From NCBI GenBank assembly GCA_964035545.1, contig OZ037767.1, positions 13,659,801 to 13,723,800 on the forward strand: DNA of 64,000 bases, written 5' to 3'. Shown in pieces: positions 41,801-47,028 of the stretch. Positions within the stretch are counted from its first letter, which is position 1. Every line of letters starts with the position of its first letter. A program made the position numbers and the translations under genes. The notes under the pieces are model-generated. The model did no database searches, was not told where the DNA came from, and saw only the letters and a program-made list of their open reading frames with translations. This stretch comes from Bugula neritina (lineage: Eukaryota > Bryozoa > Gymnolaemata > Cheilostomatida > Bugulidae).

Positions 41801-42220
41801 GATATTCGGGCTTGGAGATGCATATGGAATGAACTTAAAGTTGAATTGACAATCATAATCATAATGACAAATGTGAATGTTGTTCAAATTGTTACTACCG
41901 AAGTCGAGAGTTTCAATTAATGAGTGACCATACCAATGACAAACTCAAATAGAATAATTATAACTATGTGATACTCTAAATGATAATCACAATTACAAAG
42001 TGGAAGTGAAACCGAAAGCTCAAGTCTTACCAGTGGCATTGGTACTCTTAAGAGGGGTTGAAGAGGTAATATCGTATACTAAAATACCGTTGCTTTTGGA
42101 TGTAATAAATAGCAAATTAAGTTTTTGATGATATTGCAATCCAGTTAATGAGCCTCCTAAGGAAAACGACCCATCAGTGGTGATAAACCACCGATCATGG
42201 TCAGACATCTTTACATCCAT
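1..42220 (-). CDS. BIRC6: BIRC6 (BRUCE/Apollon), giant BIR-domain ubiquitin ligase; 61 exons, C-terminus off the window
   Basis: One minus-strand gene fills the left two thirds of the window. Chaining exons by homology and GT-AG junctions gives 61 exons with phases that agree at every junction, about 3,440 residues (the family is near 4,850). The start is the ATG at 42218-42220; the reading frame runs off position 1. BIRC6 is a cytosolic/trans-Golgi E2/E3 hybrid enzyme that restrains caspases and HtrA2 and ubiquitinates LC3 in autophagy (established for the family). Seen here: N-terminal propeller, BIR finger with the conserved WSEHERH stretch, ERMHSG-like and LDFG motifs of a jelly-roll, and the MLEDEKV stretch that precedes the C-terminal third. 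The UBL and UBC regions are not in the window. Every large intron carries repeats, and one hosts a nested gene. The segment entries below give exon coordinates. Confidence 0.95.
73..545. repeat. Pentanucleotide TGTAG array
   Basis: About 90 copies of TGTAG with TATAG and TGCAG variants, in the last BIRC6 intron visible, about 20 bp from the acceptor of the partial exon 1-51. Confidence 0.95.
768..960. repeat. 16-bp tandem repeat
   Basis: About 12 copies of a unit containing GTGTAGACAAGCAGAC, with an ATGTATAGA variant, in the same intron as the TGTAG array. Confidence 0.9.
1412..1600. repeat. 29-bp minisatellite containing a 5' splice site
   Basis: About 6.5 copies of a unit containing CAGAGTTGGGTATAGAAGG and GGGACATAC. 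On the coding (minus) strand each unit ends the exon sequence CCCAACTCTG and continues GTATGTCCC, i.e. the BIRC6 donor at 1584-1585 itself is repeated. Confidence 0.92.
1755..1875. repeat. Short tandem repeat
   Basis: About five copies of a unit with ATCCCTACATCACAATATA, just upstream (in gene sense) of the BIRC6 exon at 1586-1735. Confidence 0.85.
2867..3966. other. BIRC6 intron with no recognised feature
   Basis: AT-rich unique-looking sequence between two BIRC6 exons. I see no conserved ORF, RNA gene or repeat. Confidence 0.6.
3967..6248 (-). CDS. BIRC6: BIRC6 exons 53-56: solenoid
   Basis: Exons 6089-6248, 5424-5599, 4309-4500 and 3967-4175. LSWLQVLYHCLSHVPGI matches IGWLRLLHHCLTHISDL; MVIDILLRQNKRD matches LIDILLRNC; VSQMLKWLDDCA matches IQALLKWVSDSA; IHVQCVAAVISKASQL matches LHCVAAILWHSYEL; HMALRRAVHNVMAAICQV matches NMVLKKAVDSLLCSMCHV. 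Three of the four introns carry minisatellites pressed against a splice site. The acceptor of 6089-6248 lies inside a repeat whose unit contains the same acceptor. Confidence 0.9.
4528..4965. repeat. 21-bp minisatellite
   Basis: About 21 copies of TCATGTGACTATTAGAGA plus GAG or variants, in the intron before BIRC6 exon 4309-4500. The array is open in several frames, which makes spurious ORFs. Confidence 0.95.
5610..5810. repeat. 13-bp repeat GTAAGTATAAGAG
   Basis: About 15 copies ending 20 bp from the acceptor of BIRC6 exon 5424-5599. On the gene strand it is a pyrimidine-rich CTCTTATACTTAC array, like a repeated polypyrimidine tract. On the plus strand each unit begins with a perfect donor-like GTAAGT. 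Confidence 0.92.
6249..6535. repeat. About 28-bp repeat containing a 3' splice site
   Basis: Units with CTACACAGTGTATTATATTA (or CTATACAGTG). On the gene strand each ends ACTGTGTAG or ACTGTATAG; the first one is the acceptor of BIRC6 exon 6089-6248. Confidence 0.9.
6830..8389 (-). CDS. BIRC6: BIRC6 exons 50-52: second jelly-roll, with a GC-AG intron
   Basis: Exons 8217-8389, 7555-7683 and 6830-6981. HRRARTAPWSHKFAPGQPW matches HRRARSAAWSYIFLPEEAW; CAVLVKEIQ joined to IHPYL matches SAVLLKEIHIQPHL; VSVELSRDGL and IVTSGHSSIK match VSVEVSADGV and VVTSGLTYIK. For that join, exon 8217-8389 must end at ATACAG followed by GCTAGC, a GC rather than GT donor. The GT at CTG|GTCAAG nearby would delete the conserved VKEI. 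The third exon (MRIHKPTDSATVGLTQICVLG) matches LRLHRPRDASTLGLSQIKLLG. Confidence 0.88.
7180..7436. mobile_element. Foldback-element relative in a BIRC6 intron
   Basis: GGGTCATTCTACTTAATTTAG and TTAGCTATTTTTCACAGTTTAGC match the left arm of 57513-57934. The right half is replaced by a separate hairpin (GGTGTGTAGGCATGATG, 9-nt loop, CATCACGCCCATACACC). Confidence 0.65.
8019..8160. mobile_element. MITE-like element, copy 1
   Basis: It has imperfect inverted ends (TTCCATGACTTCCAATTATG; CATAATGGGAAGTTTGGAA) and an internal block GAATTTGTGGTTGAGGTTTG shared with 9668-9812. Confidence 0.6.
9319..11731 (+). CDS. NHL/beta-propeller protein nested antisense in a BIRC6 intron
   Basis: Coding exons 9319-9495 (ATG at 9334), 9838-10008, 10386-10578, 10939-11052, 11362-11545 and 11656-11731 (TGA) give about 299 residues. 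A probable 5'-UTR exon ends at 9167 (GAG|GTAAGT). The ATG has A at -3. Repeated blades are visible: GSVMVYDAEDQQVL, VVRVYDQTGATIL, KIVVGDIGTKSIKCLS, and the NHL signature MCIDGGGNICVCDFRNNRITLLSA (shown here as MCIDGGGNICVC and FRNNRITLLS). The tail is basic (TPAKRRHGKAK). No RING, B-box or coiled coil is present, so this is a propeller-only relative of TRIM-NHL proteins; its function is unknown. The exon ending at 11052 requires a GC donor (GGG|GCGAGT), because all GT options break the frame. A possible poly(A) signal AATAAA lies at 11954-11959. All frames stay open, so I read it as a gene and not a pseudogene. Confidence 0.75.
9668..9812. mobile_element. MITE-like element, copy 2, in an NHL-gene intron
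   Basis: Inverted ends TGCATTTCCATTGCTTCATT and TTTGCATTATG-type complement ending at TTGAAATGCA; internal GAATTTGTGGTTGCGGTTTG and TTCATTCAATGCAACTG match copy 1. The downstream end lies only 25 bp before the acceptor at 9836. Confidence 0.65.
12136..12867 (-). CDS. BIRC6: BIRC6 exons 48-49, upstream of the nested gene
   Basis: Exons 12722-12867 and 12136-12339. YYQMLVLLQETLSSGRLVTL is a solenoid helix pair; the second exon ends MNFAPLG, identical in core to the HNFAPLG motif that opens the second beta-sandwich in vertebrate BIRC6. The following intron (8390-12135) is about 3.7 kb, the largest in this half of the gene, and contains the plus-strand NHL gene. Donor CTAG|GTTGG is phase 1 and joins GGT at 8389. 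Confidence 0.85.
13557..16224 (-). CDS. BIRC6: BIRC6 exons 43-47: central solenoid
   Basis: Exons 16080-16224, 15599-15754, 14782-15011, 14235-14470 and 13557-13801. MTTRAWTQLLRVLTILLN and VKALEDMLSRMQI read as amphipathic helices of the solenoid; ARRTLVGALDAQNALLEF corresponds to the GPLDAQVKLLEF region; NSVTIGDGLFHLLTILF matches AISVGDGLFTILTTL. Exon 14235-14470 ends in a disordered Ser/Thr/Asn stretch. The donor of 14782-15011 (TTAC|GTAGAG) is weak and was chosen because it keeps phase 1. The intron at 15012-15598 holds a SINE fragment and a hAT-like terminus. Confidence 0.8.
15052..15240 (+). mobile_element. SINE-related fragment of another subfamily
   Basis: GCAGGCGTGGTCTGGTGGTT and GTTGTCAGGGAGAGCATCC resemble the A-box and core of the other SINEs, but the 3' part differs. 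Confidence 0.55.
15241..15511. mobile_element. hAT-like non-autonomous element, one clear terminus
   Basis: The sequence ends GTTGGACATCCCTG, the reverse complement of CAGGGATGTCCAAC, a common hAT terminal motif, preceded by GGGGCCGCCACCT. I could not find a matching left end, so it is probably truncated. Confidence 0.5.
16593..20136 (-). CDS. BIRC6: BIRC6 exons 38-42: acidic linker and solenoid entry
   Basis: Exons 20023-20136, 19539-19743, 18360-18524, 17684-17855 and 16593-16815. The first two encode an acidic linker (EDDPEEEADEE, then MPEDLMDVDMNLD, the counterpart of LMEVDIDPLDID). Exon 19539-19743 would read a TAG in frame; splicing at TA|GTCAGT turns it into a Tyr codon with the next exon, and the downstream phase supports this. 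The next two exons are Ser/Pro-rich. Exon 16593-16815 (LDLESLLDLYLNLSEEF) matches VQLESLLQLWLTLS. Its donor is followed within 3 nt by a run of about 19 C (G on the plus strand, 16569-16585). Confidence 0.82.
16850..17415. repeat. 44-bp minisatellite
   Basis: About 12 units built of GTATAGTATATGTGTATATA and GTACAGTGTGTAGAGTAATA in the intron before BIRC6 exon 16593-16815. Open in three minus frames, so long but meaningless ORFs arise here. Confidence 0.95.
17872..18158. repeat. 84-bp tandem repeat, 3.4 copies
   Basis: Period 84 bp, almost identical copies starting with CAACCACCTGACCAGTCTAG, directly upstream (gene sense) of BIRC6 exon 17684-17855. Confidence 0.95.
19038..19510. repeat. 16-bp minisatellite GGTGACACAGAGAGAA
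   Basis: About 29 copies beginning about 30 bp after the donor (gene sense) of BIRC6 exon 19539-19743. Confidence 0.95.
20735..22934 (-). CDS. BIRC6: BIRC6 exons 31-37: helical (armadillo-like) repeats
   Basis: Exons 22823-22934, 22519-22655, 22285-22424, 21749-21889, 21476-21590, 21063-21220 and 20735-20918. NLLVQVCSRQPWYGEFF matches LLLVQLCGGERWWGQFL; FVDMTLVNWLLLFLSRL matches the ISWVVMLVSRLLD helix; NLSCHTDVFILTCKVLARL matches FTCHADLLLFVCKVLARI; RPTLKLGEV matches RPTIHLCEI. Exon 21749-21889 is very basic (RREKKAKKHLQ). The donor of 21476-21590 is read as G|GTGAGC; a GTATGG five bases upstream has the same phase but is weaker. Confidence 0.88.
21600..21735. repeat. AT-rich tandem repeat
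   Basis: Degenerate units TATACTATCCCACTCTATA between two BIRC6 exons. Confidence 0.75.
22680..22780. repeat. 27-bp tandem repeat
   Basis: Four copies of a unit with ACTAAACACTAGAATACAAA. Confidence 0.9.
23265..23430. repeat. Degenerate tandem repeat
   Basis: About seven diverged units with TGTGACCTAGTTATAACACT, ending next to the donor (gene sense) of BIRC6 exon 23443-23675. Confidence 0.8.
23443..24815 (-). CDS. BIRC6: BIRC6 exons 27-30: CBM-like/jelly-roll module
   Basis: Exons 24601-24815, 24194-24418, 23895-24022 and 23443-23675. ARRYIVLDFGQPVRLTDVV and IDVW align with ARRFVTLDFGRPILLTDVL and IDIW, a galactose-binding-like beta-sandwich described in BIRC6. RIPLGVFYGHSYVFPWE matches KIPLGFYYGHTYILPWE, and CYKLACDRLRDLLQ matches the RYNLACHRLETLLQ helix. 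KLQQQLNLATNAIRRL is a conserved amphipathic helix. This is the best conserved block after the BIR domain, and all four splice phases agree. Confidence 0.93.
25251..27880 (-). CDS. BIRC6: BIRC6 exons 22-26: LLEVEPL segment and Pro/Ser/Thr-rich linker
   Basis: Exons 27733-27880, 26952-27108, 26192-26373, 25877-25931 and 25251-25532. YGLTSSPYDAEVFEASL matches YGLYSSPFDPVLFDLEM and VAGLLEVEPLQFS matches TGLLEVEPLHFT. The 55-nt exon encodes AAKKAKLEAMKT, the counterpart of the QQKAKLEAKL coiled-coil. The last exon is a low-complexity Ser/Thr/Pro/Gly linker ending in GRMSSG, where vertebrates have ERMHSG. The intron between 25877 and 25532 contains the CCTTATAAGG repeat cluster. Confidence 0.88.
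25735..25850. repeat. Repeat with palindromic CCTTATAAGG
   Basis: About 18-bp units; perfect CCTTATAAGG at 25758-25767, 25794-25803 and 25830-25839, with weaker copies between. The decamer fits the CArG consensus bound by SRF. Confidence 0.8.
27290..27570. repeat. AT-rich simple repeat
   Basis: Units such as ACAATAATAATATGCATATT and ATAATACATATAA in a BIRC6 intron. Confidence 0.8.
27895..28512. repeat. 34-bp minisatellite
   Basis: About 18 copies built of ACACATGTATATGAACAGAG and TGTATACTGTAGCT, with higher-order order repeated (two ATACGAAC variants then GTTGTT). It starts 15 bp upstream (gene sense) of BIRC6 exon 27733-27880. Confidence 0.95.
28583..31130 (-). CDS. BIRC6: BIRC6 exons 16-21: beta-sandwich end and start of the helical solenoid
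   Basis: Exons 30900-31130, 30410-30655, 29846-30039, 29409-29534, 28876-29050 and 28583-28659. VSGLSGTVTLTAP matches LSGHAGMLTLTSP; MDLIDEISISVRKTKAT matches the CDLLQEVSVTIRRFKKT stretch; exon 29846-30039 corresponds to the VLDTLCWLAG region. The first exon may start further upstream (another in-frame AG near 31167), so its 5' edge is uncertain. The third exon must end at CCCAG|GTTTGT, because only that donor keeps frame with the next exon. A serine/threonine-rich stretch (positions about 30440-30600) is probably a disordered loop. Confidence 0.8.
29085..29395. repeat. ACAG/ACAC-rich microsatellite
   Basis: Imperfect ACAGACAGACACACAG repeats filling most of the intron between BIRC6 exons 28876-29050 and 29409-29534. 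Confidence 0.9.
31330..31565. repeat. AGTAATAT simple repeat
   Basis: Degenerate AGTAATATAG and AATACAGTAG units in a BIRC6 intron. Confidence 0.8.
31818..33214 (-). CDS. BIRC6: BIRC6 exons 13-15: last propeller strand and jelly-roll entry
   Basis: Exons 33083-33214, 32484-32734 and 31818-31988. IDRVCATTNSELVLLQVG aligns with TDRLCACTKGGELHFLQIG; RKHPQHLQ followed by RTWKLQ aligns with RRHPQHLH and RTWKLQ; VVELSLPKITSVGHVDLRF aligns with VFELVLPKACMVGHVDFKF. The exon at 32484 ends at CAA|GTGAGTGAGG although the frame stays open beyond it; homology to the following exon shows that this donor is used. A divergent tRNA-SINE lies in the intron at 32155-32364. Confidence 0.9.
32155..32364 (+). 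mobile_element. tRNA-derived SINE, diverged
   Basis: CAGCTGTGGTCTAATGGTTA, then GGTTTGAATCCCAG and TTAGGAAGAGCATTCAGTCA; older copy in a BIRC6 intron. Confidence 0.8.
33270..34078. repeat. 22-bp minisatellite filling a BIRC6 intron
   Basis: About 37 copies of AGGACAGAGTAAGTATACAA plus CT or TT. It occupies over 90% of the 883-bp intron between exons 33083-33214 and 34098-34179. Confidence 0.97.
34098..37494 (-). CDS. BIRC6: BIRC6 exons 6-12: WD40-like propeller
   Basis: Exons 37362-37494, 36537-36658, 36294-36385, 35714-35851, 35207-35342, 34496-34681 and 34098-34179. The pieces read as beta-rich propeller strands, for example YLAALNPCEQRVSIFKV, SLSLVIAAQVDQKIRLSCY and LLLVYISYTSTN. An alternative acceptor for 36294-36385 would give an immediate stop, so the AG at 36386-36387 must be used. 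KYIKSPEDCIVHL matches the HIKDPQDTI region of vertebrate BIRC6. Compared with vertebrates the acidic serine-rich insert after the BIR is much reduced here. Phases agree through all seven junctions. Confidence 0.85.
37855..37930. repeat. 20-bp tandem repeat
   Basis: 3.5 copies of ATATGCATGTCACATCACAA next to the BIR exon. Confidence 0.9.
37996..38789 (-). CDS. BIRC6: BIRC6 exons 4-5: BIR zinc-binding domain
   Basis: Exons 38542-38789 and 37996-38239. Exon 4 ends in DRALMYSEAARLATFENWP, the start of a BIR fold; exon 5 continues QWAKPESMSRAGFYHD and supplies the zinc ligands: CFTC, then HERHQPCCPF (Cys-x2-Cys, His, Cys). The GFYH and WSEHERH motifs are diagnostic for the BIRC6 subtype of BIR. 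In the family this domain binds IAP-binding motifs of SMAC, HtrA2 and processed caspases. The domain is complete, with no missing ligand. The splice between the exons is phase 2 (CA|A, giving Gln). This is the strongest single piece of evidence for the identity of the whole gene. Confidence 0.97.
38790..39740. other. BIRC6 intron, non-repetitive part
   Basis: AT-rich sequence upstream of the BIR exons, no recognisable feature before the SINE at 39741. Confidence 0.6.
39741..39956 (+). mobile_element. tRNA-derived SINE
   Basis: It begins GGGAGCAGCCGTGGTCTAGG with an A-box-like GTGGTCTAGGGG and a B-box-like GGTTCAAGCCC. A conserved core TTAGGAAGAGCATCCAGTCA follows, then CCACCAGGGGTTTCTCACAG near the 3' end. 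It is the best preserved of five copies in the window. Confidence 0.85.
40272..42220 (-). CDS. BIRC6: BIRC6 exons 1-3: N-terminus and first propeller blades
   Basis: Exons 42031-42220, 40877-41061 and 40272-40403. Translation begins MDVKMSDHDRWF; an alternative in-frame ATG four codons later (MSDHDRW) cannot be excluded. GLQYHQKLNLLF matches the LSYHPALNAIL stretch of vertebrate BIRC6 and RKDLNGMYFLDTALQ matches RKDLNGILLLDTALQ, so the orthology is clear. Exon 3 is a charged helical piece (RMDDVFTDLRQAIEEAHKL). The vertebrate alanine/glycine-rich leader before the first blade is absent, so the protein starts close to the propeller unless an upstream coding exon lies beyond 42220. The 5' splice of exon 1 is ACTG|GTAAG. 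The exon 1-2 intron (41062-42030) has no recognisable feature; two SINE copies lie upstream and downstream of exon 3. Confidence 0.9.
40628..40842 (+). mobile_element. tRNA-derived SINE
   Basis: Same family as 39741-39956, starting GGGAGCAGCCATGGTCTAGG with the same core and 3' block. It lies in the BIRC6 intron between exons 2 and 3. Confidence 0.85.
41062..42030. other. BIRC6 first coding intron
   Basis: No ORF or known element recognised. Confidence 0.6.
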
Positions 42221-42607
42221 CAACCATCTATTAAAATATAAAATGATAAAACGGAAAGCTGCTAGAGTGGAGCAACAGCTATCTTATTATTTTGCGAATG
42301 AGGCGTGTATGATATCTTTCAAATTTCACTTGGGGGAACTATAATGCCCCGCAACAAACGAGCTAACTCTTTTTGAGATACGCAACTAAATGTTTTCAAT
42401 GTTCGAATGCAAATAGTTTTGTAATAATTATACCAAAGTCAATGCTGTGACCTTGCACGTGCTTGTTTATTTTAGTTTCAATAGTAATTATTAAGTCCCC
42501 TATTATTCAATTATTATTATTATTGAATTTTTGTACATTAGCCATGCCTACACTGTTTCTTTGTTTTCACGCAATATGAAAATTTTGATCAAATTCGATG
42601 CAAACAA

Positions 42608-42705
42608 ACTGAAGCATTAGCATCATGATCATGATGATGATCATCATGATCATGATCATCATGAAGTGATGATCATGATGACCAAGATGATGATCGTGAT
42701 GATGA
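42608..42705. repeat. Self-complementary ATGATC repeat
   Basis: Mixed CATCATGATCATGATGATCA units between BIRC6 and NDUFAF6; the motif is its own complement and can form hairpins. Confidence 0.85.
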
Positions 42706-42817
42706 GCATGTCTCAGTCTGAGTCTGCATCACTCATCAGCATGTGTCATAGTCATACTGATATTGATACTCATGTCTCATACTCATAGTCATGCTGATGC
42801 TGAGTAATACTAGTGCT

Positions 42818-43617
42818 CAGGGTTGGGGTAATTATAATCTGTAATTGGTTGTAATTAATTACATTTTTTCAAGTAATACTAATTCAAATTGAATTTAATT
42901 TGTAATTGATGTATAAAAATGTAATTTTCATTAATTACATATTTAATGTCATTGATTTTTGTAACTACTTTATAATTACATGTCAATTACTTCAAACTTT
43001 TAAATCATAAAAATTTCATGCTTTTCCTATTATGCCTACTGTTAAATAACAAGTTCAGACTAGGTTTATGTAGTATAGTATGACTGTTGAGCACGCAAAG
43101 AAGGTTCTCTACTGTCAAAATTGCCCCCAGGTGATTTTAGTTAAAAATGGCACAGGTAATAAAGGCACCAGTAATAAAAAAGGGCACAAATGAAAAAGTA
43201 GGAAGAAATGACACACTGATATTAATTTTTCTCAAACTCTCAACCCTTCAAACCCAACCCCAAATTCAAACTCCCATCTCCAAACCTAAATCCCCACCCA
43301 AAACACCCAACCTCACCCCAAACCTTAAAATTAAAAAAGTGACATTTTTTCCGACTTTTCCATTTATACCCTTATTACCGGTGCTATTATTACCTGTGCC
43401 ATTTTTGCCTGTGCCAGTTTTGCCGTGCCATCTTTGCCGGACACCGCCTCAGGTAGTTGGACCCTAGAAGTGAGATTGCATAACTTCATTTTCCTTTGTG
43501 AGAACAAAAGTAATTGTTATTGTAATTAATTACATTACTTTTTAACTGTAATTGTAATTGACAAATTTCCATATAATTGTAATGAATTACATTCAGATGT
43601 AATTGATCCCAACCCTG
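42818..43617. mobile_element. Non-autonomous hAT-like element with 8-bp target duplication
   Basis: The termini are inverted: left CAGGGTTGGGGTAATTATAA, right ending CAATTACATC-type sequence and CCCAACCCTG. The flanks carry the identical octamer CTAGTGCT at 42810-42817 and 43618-43625. CAGGGTTGGG ends plus an 8-bp duplication are typical of hAT transposons. The body is rich in TAATTAC; no transposase is encoded. An inner segment (about 43141-43440) has its own inverted ends and may be a second element inserted into the first. Confidence 0.85.
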
Positions 43618-43625
43618 CTAGTGCT

Positions 43626-44413
43626 GACCACAAGCACAGTATGAGTATGTGTTTTATTATTTTATATTGAATCTATTATTATGATTAATGGTGTTGTTAT
43701 TATATTTAATTTGTCTAATGGTGCCCATACTCATACTGATAGTGATACTGGAAGTTCATAGTAATACTAACGCTGATAGTGAAACTAATAGTTATACTAA
43801 TACTATAAGTGTAATGCTAATAGTTATACTTATAGTTAGTAAGTTACAGCTACACTGATAGTGATACTAAAGTAGTTGACCATTGATTTAAATATTCAAT
43901 CATTGTGATTGAATTTGATTTGTTGTTATTATCTTTTCACAATACGTACAGTTTACGGTGCACGAATGGAAGCAAAATTGATTGAGTACTCAAGCTTGTG
44001 AAAGCTAATTTTTAAATTTGAGGACACATGAAACCCAACAACCAAAAGCACTTTTGAAGCAAGTAGGCATGTGTAAACATAAGTCAGTAGGTTTATTGCA
44101 AATTGTGTAGGAGATCATGCTCATACTAAGCCTTCACTCAAACCTCTTGTCAGTAGGTGACATTACCAAACAATGATATGAATAATGAGACAAAAAGTGT
44201 TATAATTATTTTGTAATAGGCCAATAAAATCAAACTAGTCAACCATTTTATCTGCTAAGAAGGCTACTAGTATATAATCATTACAAATGCTTCAATCTGC
44301 TAGTTTCACACAAGCTCAGTTTGTTAAATTCCCCCTGACAAAACTTCAAGAATCACAATAAATTCTACATAATTTCGATTAAAGTCAAATTTATCAATTT
44401 CAATTTATTTTAG
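43626..44413. other. BIRC6-NDUFAF6 intergenic region
   Basis: After the hAT-like element the sequence is AT-rich with loose AGTGATACTAATAG repeats (about 43730-43870). It must hold the NDUFAF6 promoter and 5'-UTR exon, which I cannot place. Confidence 0.5.
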
Positions 44414-44824
44414 ATGATGAGAAGCTTGCAGCATACATTAAAGTCATTTCTGTTGCCTACGTGCACTAGATATTTGTGTGCTGGTAAAGCGCACACAGTT
44501 GTTAAATCTCAACAGTCTTACCAGTACGCAATTGATCGGGTGAAGACTTATGATTATGAGAGTTATCTCATCATTCTGTTAGGTGCCAAGAAGTGGAGGT
44601 AAACAGTATGATAATTTTTTTATTTTATAAAATTGGCTAGATAACGTGGCCCTGTATTAAAATAGTTAACTGATATATATGTTTCTATTTGAGCATACTT
44701 ACAATCTTGATTATTATATTTCAAAATATATTTTAGTTTCAATTTCTTCAAGATTTACATTTAATTATTCATGTTTTTATTATTAATATATCTGTATATT
44801 CACGAACACACACATGCACACACG

Positions 44825-44870
<46 letters not shown>

Positions 44871-46566
44871 CGCACACACGCACACACGCACACACGCACA
44901 CACGCACACACGCACACACGCACACACGCACACACGCACACACGCACACACGCACACACGCACACACGCACACACGCACACACGCACACACGCACACACG
45001 CACACACGCACACACGCACACACGCACACACGCACACACGCACACACGCACACACGCACACACGCACACACGCACACACGCACACACGCACACACGCACA
45101 CACGCACACACGCACACACGCACACACGCACACACGCACACACGCACACACGCACACACGCACACACGCACACACGCACACACGCACACACACGCACGAA
45201 CACACACGCACATGCACACACACGAACACATGCACACGAACACACACACACGTAAATTTAATATCTGTCATTTGCCTTCTATAACTAGTAGAATTATTTC
45301 TAATTTTATATTTCTGATTACATTATATGCTTTAAGATATCCCATGTTCGTTCTACACGCCTACAACGTAGAGCTTTCCTTGATCCTGGAGTTAGCTGCA
45401 GATGCCAGGACTTTAGCTGGAAGGTAAAACCAACTCTCATTTTTCAGTCTTTTTACTTTAGGCATTTGTTTAATGATAAACATTTAATGATAAACATTTT
45501 TTATATATGACCTTTGATTTATGACCTTTTTGAAGTTTCCAACTAGCTATAGTCAATTTAATTTGTATAATCAATAGTCATTTATTATCAGATAAACTCA
45601 TACTTTGCTATTTTCAAGTTTTTAACTGCTTTTTATATTGTTTTTTTGTAGCCTCACTGTCAGTGGTTGTGTTTAGTAAAATTTGCTGTTGGGCACTATA
45701 TGTTTTAATTTAGAAATTTTAATAGGCCTTTTTTCTGTTTGAGAAAAACAATGAATTTATGCAGTTAAACATGTTGAATATGAACATGCCTCTAGTTTTA
45801 TGACCTGTACACATGTTCGAGTTGATGTAATGTATATAGTATATTCTTCAATTACTAATAGCTTAATTTATTTACCAGGCGATGTGAATCCTATTGTAGA
45901 TTTGCTTTTTGGACAGACGTGTTGAATGGGATCTACTCAGATACGCCCCCGTATTACCACCCAGTTGTTCAAGAGTTGACCACACTCCATAAACTCAATC
46001 TGATAAACTCACAACAATCCCAGAACTGTTTATCTAACATGTTGACCAGTAGACAAAAAGTTAGTCAAGTCACTCACTTTGAGACTTTAGACCAACTTGA
46101 GACTTACTCTGAACACACCAAGTCTTCCCTTCTCTATTTATTATTAAACATGTCTGCTGAGAGTTCTATAGATACAGATCATGTTGCTAGCCATGTTGGC
46201 CGATGCTACGGTCTAATTACAGCACTAAGATCGACTCCGTATTTAGCAACTAAGAACCAGCTTCTTTTACCCCAGGATCTCCTATCTAAGCATAAGGTTT
46301 CCCAGTCGGACGTATTGAGAATGAAAGACAATGTTAGAGAAGTTGTATTCGAAATGGCTTCAGTAGCTCATGTGCATTTGCAGAAAGCACAAAAACTTAT
46401 GGAGAAGCTGCCTAAAAATATACGACAGTATTTTCTAGTTACAGCGATATGCAACAGCCAATTAGAGCTGCTGAGAAAATGTGATTTCAATTTACATGAT
46501 CCGTTGTTTTTAAAGAAGAATCCTATGCTACCATGGCACCTATGGAGAGCCAAGAGAAAGATATGA
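44414..46566 (+). CDS. NDUFAF6: NDUFAF6, complex I assembly factor 6 (squalene/phytoene-synthase-like)
   Basis: Exons 44414-44598, 45337-45423 and 45879-46566 join in phase 2 twice and give about 319 residues (human 333). The start lies directly after an AG (TTTTAG|ATGATG), so a 5'-UTR exon upstream is likely. The N-terminus is basic and hydrophobic with no acids for 26 residues ([20 protein letters not shown]), as expected for a mitochondrial presequence. [13 protein letters not shown] matches [27 protein letters not shown] matches [34 protein letters not shown] matches [26 protein letters not shown]-like QLLLPQDL follows. NDUFAF6 acts in the mitochondrion in early assembly of the ND1 arm of complex I. 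The fold is the prenyl-synthase type but the aspartate-rich catalytic motifs are lacking, as in the family. Most of the protein is in one long last exon. Confidence 0.93.
44814..45252. repeat. 8-bp ACACACGC array
   Basis: About 40 very regular copies flanked by plain CA repeats, in NDUFAF6 intron 1. It is open in several frames on both strands; none is coding. Confidence 0.97.
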
Positions 46567-46752
46567 AGTTTTTGCAAAAAGTTTTCATGGAGCTGAAAAA
46601 ATCTCTAAAAATTGTTCATGATGTTTTGTTTTCCTTACCAAGTGCTATTTTAACATGGCATGTTTTTAAATGCTTTGCATGTTTTAAACTTTTTAGTAGG
46701 CTTTTGAAATGTGCATTTTATTGACATTATTTTCAAAATTACCAGCCCTGGA

Positions 46753-46758
46753 AATAAA
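46753..46758 (+). terminator. NDUFAF6 poly(A) signal
   Basis: AATAAA lies 187 nt after the NDUFAF6 stop codon in an AT-rich 3' flank. It is the first canonical hexamer downstream. Confidence 0.6.
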
Positions 46759-46931
46759 CATTATGCATTAATAGTAGAAATCTCTGCCTACCAGTGATTT
46801 AACTGCAGCATAAACATTTGCATTCTACATTTGTACACCAATTTGAATTGCCAAAATATTGAATGCACGAGTTTTAAGTTGATAAAGAGAGTATTGCAAG
46901 AATTTAAGTACTTACAAAGTATCCTAACCTT

Positions 46932-47028
46932 ATGGATCATCTGGCTACAACCGCTATCATATTACTCCTTGTATTAACAAGTGATGCTATAGAATGCCAA
47001 ATCCTAGGATTTGCTCTCTCTTGCACAA
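46932..47028 (+). CDS. Orphan signal-peptide exon of a putative small secreted protein
   Basis: ATG at 46932 opens MDHLATTAIILLLVLTSDA followed by IECQILGFALSCT, then a good donor ACAA|GTGAGT at 47029. A 13-residue hydrophobic core, a small-residue cleavage site and early cysteines are typical of short secreted or antimicrobial peptides in invertebrates. I could not find a convincing following exon between 47029 and 48750, so the mature part is unknown. It could also be a broken gene or chance. It lies only about 0.37 kb after NDUFAF6, on the same strand. Confidence 0.35.

Noticed and set aside
43147-43467. 106-codon Pro/Lys-rich plus-strand ORF
   Set aside because: Lies wholly inside the hAT-like element and reads low-complexity CCAAACCC sequence; no transposase motif.
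44769-45427. His/Thr and Cys/Val repeat ORFs of 150-218 codons
   Set aside because: They arise from the ACACACGC array in NDUFAF6 intron 1; only 45337-45423 is coding.
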